A stretch of DNA of 18,694 nucleotides, from NCBI GenBank assembly GCA_030038885.1, contig JASHQY010000049.1:1-18694 (forward strand), given 5' to 3'. The position numbers and the translations under genes were made by a program. Each line of letters opens with the position of its first letter. Within the stretch, counting starts at the first letter, position 1. This stretch comes from Thermoplasmata archaeon (GTDB lineage Archaea > Thermoplasmatota > Thermoplasmata > Lutacidiplasmatales > UBA184). Shown piece after piece: positions 13,142-18,694 of the stretch. The notes under the pieces were generated by a model. It was not told the origin of the DNA. It searched no databases and was given only the letters and a program-made list of their open reading frames with translations.

Positions 13142-14686
13142 CTAGACGATCGGCGTCAGCGTCGCGTGGGGCGGCCCCTTCTCGGGGTCCGGGCTGATCG
13201 CGTAGATCGTCGTCCGCGGCCGGATCCCGTAGATGCACGGCGCGCTGTCGATGTTGATGATGCGGAAGTACGTGTCCATCATGTTCAGGATCTCGCTCGA
13301 CACCAGGAGGCCGGGCTTCAGGAGGCCGATCCCGAGGTTCCCGACGTGCTTCGTGCGCGAGACGCCCTGGAAGTACATCCGGATCGCGACCTGGTCGCCC
13401 ATCAGGCTCTCGAACGTGTCGAACGCGGTGTACTCCATGAACGGCTTGCGGTCGGGCCCGGCGACGGCCTTCTCGGCGGTCACCATCGCCCGCATCGCCT
13501 CGTCGCGGCCGAAGCGCGCCATCGGCAGGATGTACGGGTCCTCGGTCTCGTTCGCGGTGTAGTCGGGGATCCGGACCCGCGTGTCGAACTGGTTGGTCGG
13601 CACGTGCCGTACGAGCGTCTCGCGGAGCTTCTCCGGCGACTCGCCCGCGGCGAGGACCGCGATGATCCCGCGCCCCTGGGTCAGGAAGTTGAGGAACGTC
13701 GGCGTGAACAGCATGTAGCAGTCGTCGATCCCGACGTTCACGTCGACCTCGAACGCGTTGAAGCTCCCCCGGCGGAAGCCGCCGCCGAGGAGCTGGTCGA
13801 AGTCCGGGATCCCGGTCGAGTAGTACCGCTCGGGGTCCGAGATCGGCTTCCAGTTGCCGGCGGCCGCGCTGCCGCCCCCGTTCATCGCGATCCCGAGCGC
13901 CTCGAACCGGCCCCCGTTCAGCGTGACCGCATAGCGCGCGCGGCCGATGTTGGTCGCGCGGAGCTTCTCGAGCCGCAGGTGGCGGACCCGCCGCTCGTCG
14001 AGCTCCTCCCGCTGGATCGAGATCAGCCCGTCGACGAGGTACTCGATCCCGCCGGCCTCGGGCTTCTCGAGGATCATCACGACGTCGGTGCTGGACCCCT
14101 CGACGAGGTCCTTCTGCAGCGCCATCACGAACTCTTCCATCTCGAGTCCGTACTTGTGGGTCACTCCCTCGAGGGAGTCGATGACGAGCAGCGACTTCTC
14201 CGGGAGCGACTTCTCGATCCGGTTGTAGACGTTCTCGACCTCGGGCATCGGGCTCCGCTTCAACAGCGCGGTCAGGTGGGCCCGGTCGACGCGGGTCGGC
14301 GGGCCCCGCTCCTGGCCGAAGCTGCCGAGGATCTCGCGGCCGGCGCGGACCTTCCGCTGCTCGGTCTCGGGGAGCTCGGGCTCCCGGCTCTTGCCGGTCG
14401 CCTGGATCGCGTCGAGGAACAGCTTCGCCGCGTCGAGCACGCGCGTCCGCATCTCGGTCGCCCGGAGCCACGGGAACTGGCGGTAGAGCGCCTCGTCGCC
14501 GACGCGGGTCGACAGGTAGTACGACCGGTTCGCCTGCCCGACGCGCTCGAGCAGCTCGAGTCCGAACGTCGTCTTTCCCGAGCCCGCGCCGCCCTTCACG
14601 ATGAGCGACCGGCCGCCCTTGCCGCTCAGGAAGGCGATGACCTCGGGCGGGACCCCGCCGACCGTGCTGCCCTCGTTCGCTGTCAT
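13142..14686 (-). CDS. Two-domain KaiC/RadA-like ATPase with a degenerate second domain
   Basis: A 514-residue protein of the RecA/KaiC superfamily, with some likeness to GvpD-type proteins. Domain 1 has Walker A GGAGSGKT at 32-39, Walker B LLVID at 166-170, and the closing strand block HLRLEKLRATNIGRARY (236-252) seen in KaiC/RadA folds. Domain 2 starts with YYSTGIPDFDQLLGGGFRRGS (288-308), the classic KaiC domain opening. The P-loop that should follow reads FEVDVNVGIDDC, with no GKT, so it should not bind ATP in the usual way. The role is unknown; KaiC-like proteins act as ATP-driven regulators. The ATG at 14686 has ggag 6 nt upstream. It lies 96 bp downstream of alaS on the same strand and is convergent with the gene ending at 13133. 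Confidence 0.75.
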   Translation of the reverse strand: MTANEGSTVGGVPPEVIAFLSGKGGRSLIVKGGAGSGKTTFGLELLERVGQANRSYYLSTRVGDEALYRQFPWLRATEMRTRVLDAAKLFLDAIQATGKSREPELPETEQRKVRAGREILGSFGQERGPPTRVDRAHLTALLKRSPMPEVENVYNRIEKSLPEKSLLVIDSLEGVTHKYGLEMEEFVMALQKDLVEGSSTDVVMILEKPEAGGIEYLVDGLISIQREELDERRVRHLRLEKLRATNIGRARYAVTLNGGRFEALGIAMNGGGSAAAGNWKPISDPERYYSTGIPDFDQLLGGGFRRGSFNAFEVDVNVGIDDCYMLFTPTFLNFLTQGRGIIAVLAAGESPEKLRETLVRHVPTNQFDTRVRIPDYTANETEDPYILPMARFGRDEAMRAMVTAEKAVAGPDRKPFMEYTAFDTFESLMGDQVAIRMYFQGVSRTKHVGNLGIGLLKPGLLVSSEILNMMDTYFRIINIDSAPCIYGIRPRTTIYAISPDPEKGPPHATLTPIV

Positions 14687-14782
14687 GGGAAACTCCTACG
14701 GATGCACGGCGCGGCGGCTCCCCTCGACGACCGAACCGTTCCGTGCCGTGGGAACTTCATGGACGCGATAGGAAAGTAAAGC

Positions 14783-17380
14783 TTACGGCCGGGCCGCACC
14801 GGGCGCGCCGCCGTCGGCGCCGGCGGCCCGGCGGGCCGACTCGCGGGCCGCGCGGAGCGCGTGGGCGAGCGGCGCCCCGGGCTCGCCGACCGCGGTCGCC
14901 GCCGCCGGGTTCCCCCCGCCCTTGCCGTCGAACGCGGGGGCGGCGGCGCGCACGACCTCGTTCGCGGCGACCTGCGGGGAGGTCGATCCCACGAAGAGGA
15001 CCCCGCGCCCGTCCTCCTCGCCGGCGAGGATCGCGACCCGTCCCGGCGCCTTGGTCAGGAGGCGGGAGAGCTCCATCAGCTCGGCGCGGCCGAGGTCGAC
15101 CTGGCCGGTGAGGAGCGTCGTGGCACCGAGGGTCTCGGCGACGGTCGGGTCGGAGAGCAGTCGGGCGGCGGTCGCCCCGAGGTCCTCCTTGCGCCGGGCG
15201 CGCGCGCGCTGGCGGGACTCCTCGATCTCGCCGAGGAGGCGGTCGATCCCGTCCGGCAGCTGGGGCACCGGCACTCCGAGGCGCCGAGCCGCCTCCTTCA
15301 GGATCTCCTCGTGCTCGTCGCGCAGGTCGAGCGCCCGCTCGCCGCTCGAGTACGTCAGGCGGACGATCCCGTCCTGGATCCGCTCCACGTCGGAGATCGC
15401 GATCGCGCCGACCTCGCTCGTGTGGGTGCAGTGGGTCCCCCCGCACGCCTCGACGTCGAACCCCTCGACCTCGACGATCCGCAGCTCCTTCCCCGGGACC
15501 GCGCCGCCCTGGTAGAGCGTGAACCCGAACCGCCGCTCGGCCGCGCTGCGGCCCTCGAAGTAGCTCTTCACCGGCCGGTCCTCCCGCACGATCTCGTTGA
15601 CCCGCCGCTCGACCCGGCGGAGCTCGTCGCGCGAGAGCGGCTTGTAGTGCGTGATGTCGATCCGGGCGGCCTCGGGGCCCTTGTACGCTCCCGCCTGCCA
15701 GACGTGGGGGCCGAGCACCTCGCGCAGCGCGCCGTTCAACAGGTGGGTCGCGGTGTGGTGCTGCATCAGCTGGACGCGCCGGGGCCGATCGATGCGGCCG
15801 CGGACCCGCTCGCCGACCGCGAACGGTGCGGGCCGCTCGAGGCGGTGGAGGATCCAGGGGCCCCGCCGCGCGACGTCGACGACCGCGAGATCGCCCAACT
15901 GACCCGTGTCGGTCACCTGGCCGCCGCCGGTCGGATAGAAGTACGTGCGGTCGAGCGCGACGAACGGTCCGCCGACCCAGACGACGTGCGCCTCGAACGC
16001 GAGCGTGTACGGGTCGAGGTAGTACAGGACCTCGGTGGCGGGGACCGTGCCGGGCACGTCCGGGAGGCCCTCGACCACCTCGGCGTACTCGGTCGCCGGC
16101 CGCTCGCTCTCGTGGCGGGTCGCGACCCGCGCGTAGAAGTCGTCCGGGATCGGCGGGGGGTCGCGCACCTCTTCGACCGCGAGGTCCGGCGGGATCCCGA
16201 GCGAATCGTACCACTGGATAAGGTCGTCCTCGGTCACGCGCCCGCCGCCCGCGCGGGTCCGCTCGTCGTACCGGCGGATCATCGCGCGCGCGCGCTCGAT
16301 CGACTCGGCGAACCGCTCGGCCTCCGCCGCGACGACCCGATGGAGGTCGTCCCGGTGCTCCCCGACCTCGGGGAACGCCCGGGCGATCTCGCGCGCGGAG
16401 GCGTCGAGGATCGCGGACAGCTCCGGCGCCTCCGGCGTCCGCTGGAGGATCCGGATCGAGCGGCGGAGGAGGAGGCGGGCGAAGTAGCCCTCCTTGCTGT
16501 TCGACGGGACGACCCCGTCGGTCAGGAGGAAGTTGATCGCCCGGGCGTGGTCGATCAGGATCGCCGCCTCCCGCGGCGGGAACGTCCGGCGGAGCTCCTC
16601 GTACTCCCGGCCGAACACGGCCTCGTACGCGGTGTTCGTGCCCTGGCTCATCCAGGCGAACCGCTCGAGCCCGTAGCCGGTGTCGACGACCGTGAGCGGC
16701 ATCGGCCGCAGCGACGTCCCGTCCCGCACGTACTCCATGAACACGAGCGTCGCGAGCTCGAGCCCGAGCAGCCCGACGCTGAGCGAGGGGCCGAGGTTGC
16801 CCCCGCCCTCCCAGACCTCCTCCTTGTAGGTGATCCCCGTCGGGTCCGCGCCGAGCTCCTCCGTGAGGAGCCCGTGGCAGAGCTCGACCGTCCGGTCCTT
16901 GAAGTAGACCTCGTGGTCCGGCCGGTTGAACGCGTGGTGCGCCATCATCTCGAACAGCGTGAAGTGCCGGCCGCTGCGGCCGACCTCCTCGAGGTCGATG
17001 AACCGCAGGACCGGCTGGCTGATCGTGAGGGGATTGGCGGGCGGCGGGATCGCCCCGCTCGTCACCCACGGCTGGAAGTCGTAGATCGAGGCCTGGGTGA
17101 AGAACACGTCGTTGCGCCACCGCGCGACCGTCGGGTAGCGCCGCACCCGCGCGTGCCCTCGCTGCTCGAAGTAGCGGAGGTACGCCTCGCGCATCGCGTG
17201 CGTCTCGTACGCGCGGGCGAAGCCGGGGCGCCCGAGGAACCCGTAGTCGCGGCACGGGGCCTCCTGGCACCGGTCGTGGTCGCCGAGCGTCCAGAACGCC
17301 GCGCCGCAGACCGTGCAGGCCCGGCGACGGAACCCGGCCCGGTGGAAGAACGCCAGGTCGTACTCCGCGTCCTCCATCAC
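14783..17380 (-). CDS. alaS: Alanyl-tRNA synthetase, archaeal type
   Basis: An 865-residue class II synthetase that charges tRNA-Ala. The archaeal N-terminal extension has a Cys cluster (22, 25, 38, 43). The aminoacylation core contains FFTQASIYDFQPW (93-105), HFTLFEMMAHHAFNRP and VVDTGYGLERF (231-241, motif 3). The editing domain has HHTATHLL (541-548) and CGGTHCTH (646-653), the zinc and proofreading residues. The C-terminal domain ends with FDGKGGGNPAAAT, the DHHA1-type glycine-rich motif. The chain is complete. The ATG at 17380 is chosen because the TATA-like box at 17403-17409 is centred 26 nt upstream; a second ATG follows at 17377. It is divergent from the transporter gene. Confidence 0.96.
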   Translation of the reverse strand: MMEDAEYDLAFFHRAGFRRRACTVCGAAFWTLGDHDRCQEAPCRDYGFLGRPGFARAYETHAMREAYLRYFEQRGHARVRRYPTVARWRNDVFFTQASIYDFQPWVTSGAIPPPANPLTISQPVLRFIDLEEVGRSGRHFTLFEMMAHHAFNRPDHEVYFKDRTVELCHGLLTEELGADPTGITYKEEVWEGGGNLGPSLSVGLLGLELATLVFMEYVRDGTSLRPMPLTVVDTGYGLERFAWMSQGTNTAYEAVFGREYEELRRTFPPREAAILIDHARAINFLLTDGVVPSNSKEGYFARLLLRRSIRILQRTPEAPELSAILDASAREIARAFPEVGEHRDDLHRVVAAEAERFAESIERARAMIRRYDERTRAGGGRVTEDDLIQWYDSLGIPPDLAVEEVRDPPPIPDDFYARVATRHESERPATEYAEVVEGLPDVPGTVPATEVLYYLDPYTLAFEAHVVWVGGPFVALDRTYFYPTGGGQVTDTGQLGDLAVVDVARRGPWILHRLERPAPFAVGERVRGRIDRPRRVQLMQHHTATHLLNGALREVLGPHVWQAGAYKGPEAARIDITHYKPLSRDELRRVERRVNEIVREDRPVKSYFEGRSAAERRFGFTLYQGGAVPGKELRIVEVEGFDVEACGGTHCTHTSEVGAIAISDVERIQDGIVRLTYSSGERALDLRDEHEEILKEAARRLGVPVPQLPDGIDRLLGEIEESRQRARARRKEDLGATAARLLSDPTVAETLGATTLLTGQVDLGRAELMELSRLLTKAPGRVAILAGEEDGRGVLFVGSTSPQVAANEVVRAAAPAFDGKGGGNPAAATAVGEPGAPLAHALRAARESARRAAGADGGAPGAARP

Positions 17381-17402
17381 CGGCGTCCGAGGGGCCCCGG
17401 TG

Positions 17403-17409
17403 CTTAAGC
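17403..17409 (-). promoter_or_regulatory. TATA-like box of alaS
   Basis: On the minus strand gcttaag, centred 26 nt from the ATG at 17380, predicts a leaderless alaS transcript. Confidence 0.5.
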
Positions 17410-17412
17410 GCT

Positions 17413-18694
17413 TTGTCGGATTTCGGCGGACCGTCCGCGCGGACCGGGGGCGCGCGGCGCTGCGGGGCGGTCGGGCTGGCAGAGATCGGGAACGCGGCCC
17501 CCGGCCCCGACGCGCGCGCGGTCACCCGCTCGACCGTCCTGCTCGTCGCGCTGAGGATCGGCTACGCGTACAACTGGTTCGACACCGGCCCCGCGCTGCC
17601 GTCGATCGGCGCGACGTTCTCGGTCGGGCCGGCCGACCTCGGGCTCCTCGTCGCGATGTTCCTCGTCGGCGCCGGCCTGATGCAGGTCCCGGCCGGGTTC
17701 CTGTCGCGCCGCGTGGGGGCCCGGTCGGTCTCGATCGCCGGGGTCGCGCTGCTGGCGCTCGCGGGGCTCGGCAGCGGCGGGGCGCCGTCGTTCGCCGTCC
17801 TGCTCGCGCTCCGCCTCGCGGCGGGGTTCGGCGCCGGCCTGTTCTTCTCGCCCGCGATCGGGCTCGTCGCGAGCCTCTACCCGGCCGGGCGCCGGGGGCT
17901 GCCGGTCGGCACGTTCAGTTCCGCGTTCAGCGCCGGCGCCGCGTTGGGGATCGTCGGCAGCTCGCTCCTGATCCCGGCGGTCGGCTGGCGCGGGGCGTTG
18001 CTGGTCGGCGGCGGGGCCCTCGCGCTCCTCTCGGTCGCGGCGGTCGTCGGGATCCCGAGGGCGGCGGGCGCCGCGCCGCCGGCCGGTCCGCGGGCGCGCG
18101 GAGTGCCCGCGGCCCTGAAGTACCGCGCGGTCTGGGTCATCGGGATCGCGTTCGTCGGGGTCGAGGGCGCGTCGTTCGCGACCGGCCAGTTCATCGTGCC
18201 GTTCGGGGAGGCGGTGCGGGGCTGGCCGATCCTGCTCGCGGGCCTCGTCGGGATGATGTTCGTCTTCCCGAGCACGTTCGGCGGTCCGGTCGGCGGCGTG
18301 ATCGCCGAGCGGTTCCGCACCCATCGGACGCAGTTCGTCCTCGCGACCCTCACGGCCGCGGGGGTCCTCGCGCTCGTGCCGTTCGCCGGCGTGCTCGCGG
18401 CCGTGCTGATCGGGATCGCGTTCTCGTTCGCCTACGGGTTCATCTACGCGGTGATGTACGTCCTGCCGCACTTCTGGCGGACGCTGCCGGCCGACGAGAT
18501 CCCGCTCGCGATCGGGCTCTTCAACGCGATCCAGCTCACCGGCGGGGCGGTCGTGTCGTTCCTCTTCGGCTGGGTCGTCGAGGTCCGGTCCTACCCGGTG
18601 GCGTGGGAGTTCCTCGTCGCGGCGATGCTCGCGGCGGTCGCGGTCCTCGCCGCGCTCCCGGCGACCGAGCCCGCCCGTGCGGCCGGTCCGCCGC
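17413..18694 (+). CDS. Major facilitator superfamily transporter, 3' end outside the window
   Basis: The frame stays open from here to the window edge (427 codons) and encodes a polytopic membrane protein. From 17524 on, RSTVLLVALRIGYAYNWFD opens helix 1. MFLVGAGLMQVPAGFLSRRVGARSV holds the loop 2-3 motif of the superfamily (G-x3-RR-x-GAR). Further helix pairs follow up to FNAIQLTGGAVVSFLFGWVVE and a final segment near 18600-18665, so about 12 helices are present and the end is probably close. The substrate is unknown. No ATG or GTG lies in frame before 17656, which is already inside helix 2. TTG at 17413 is the only ordinary alternative start and adds about 37 non-hydrophobic residues; CTG at 17476 is another option. 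The start is therefore uncertain. Confidence 0.75.
   Translation, partial: MSDFGGPSARTGGARRCGAVGLAEIGNAAPGPDARAVTRSTVLLVALRIGYAYNWFDTGPALPSIGATFSVGPADLGLLVAMFLVGAGLMQVPAGFLSRRVGARSVSIAGVALLALAGLGSGGAPSFAVLLALRLAAGFGAGLFFSPAIGLVASLYPAGRRGLPVGTFSSAFSAGAALGIVGSSLLIPAVGWRGALLVGGGALALLSVAAVVGIPRAAGAAPPAGPRARGVPAALKYRAVWVIGIAFVGVEGASFATGQFIVPFGEAVRGWPILLAGLVGMMFVFPSTFGGPVGGVIAERFRTHRTQFVLATLTAAGVLALVPFAGVLAAVLIGIAFSFAYGFIYAVMYVLPHFWRTLPADEIPLAIGLFNAIQLTGGAVVSFLFGWVVEVRSYPVAWEFLVAAMLAAVAVLAALPATEPARAAGPP

Noticed and set aside
11975..14471. Open frame extending the guaA frame far upstream to 14471
   Set aside because: It runs through purE, the opposite-strand membrane gene and the KaiC-like gene in the wrong frame; guaA starts at the GTG at 11972.
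14683..14760. 25-codon frame (ATG at 14760) overlapping the KaiC-like start as ATGA, a possible leader peptide
   Set aside because: Likely transcription starts near 14750-14756 would lie inside it, and the peptide has no recognisable feature.
14861..17407. 848-codon open frame opposite alaS
   Set aside because: Same kind of antisense shadow; alaS on the minus strand has every expected motif.
1..18694. CRISPR array, tRNA or rRNA genes
   Set aside because: No regularly spaced repeats, no cloverleaf with a T-loop signature and no conserved rRNA core sequence were seen.

Overview
The window is a GC-rich (about 70 % in most coding rows) chromosomal segment from an archaeon. Several features point that way: a 20S proteasome beta subunit with the archaeal Thr/Glu/Lys arrangement, an aCPSF1/FttA-type KH-beta-CASP ribonuclease directly downstream of it, an archaeal-type alanyl-tRNA synthetase with an N-terminal Cys cluster, and a GMP synthetase made as a stand-alone ATP-pyrophosphatase subunit. 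There are also TATA-like boxes about 26 nt upstream of many start codons. A high-GC Thermoplasmatota lineage is my best guess, but that is inference; no rRNA is present to decide it.

Layout: (1) 1-173, start of an alkaline-phosphatase-superfamily enzyme leaving the window on the minus strand. (2) 273-2916 minus, psmB followed by the aCPSF1 gene: protein turnover and transcription termination/RNA processing. (3) 3109-6654 plus, a tightly packed three-gene sdhA-sdhB-sdhE operon for a non-classical succinate dehydrogenase/fumarate reductase whose third subunit is a double-CCG HdrB-like protein. (4) 6843-7526 plus, a TMEM175/DUF1211-like membrane protein, convergent with a small zinc-ribbon-like gene (7523-7786 minus). 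(5) 7849-10522, an accessory patch: a small ribbon-helix-helix-like gene, a dead IS630-family element, and a lower-GC pair of genes (DUF5678-like plus retropepsin-like protease). A second ribbon-helix-helix-like gene follows, whose core is 89 % identical to the first over 100 bp. (6) 10226-12430 minus, an overlapping nucleotide-metabolism operon purE > guaA(B) > cdd > ribbon-helix-helix gene. (7) 12483-13133 plus, a membrane protein resembling the dolichol kinase/cytidylyltransferase group, divergent from purE and apparently sharing one TATA box with it. (8) 13142-14686 minus, a two-domain KaiC/RadA-like ATPase with a dead second P-loop. (9) 14783-17380 minus, alaS. (10) 17413-18694 plus, the 5' part of an MFS transporter with no ordinary start codon.

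Promoters look like simple archaeal core promoters giving leaderless or nearly leaderless mRNAs. psmB is an exception, with a clear Shine-Dalgarno sequence. Most of the window is ordinary housekeeping. The parts worth a second look are the accessory patch at 7.8-10.5 kb (protease/DUF5678 pair, duplicated ribbon-helix-helix genes, IS relic), the anchor-less E-type Sdh operon, the shared purE promoter, and the degenerate double KaiC protein. I found no CRISPR array, tRNA or rRNA.
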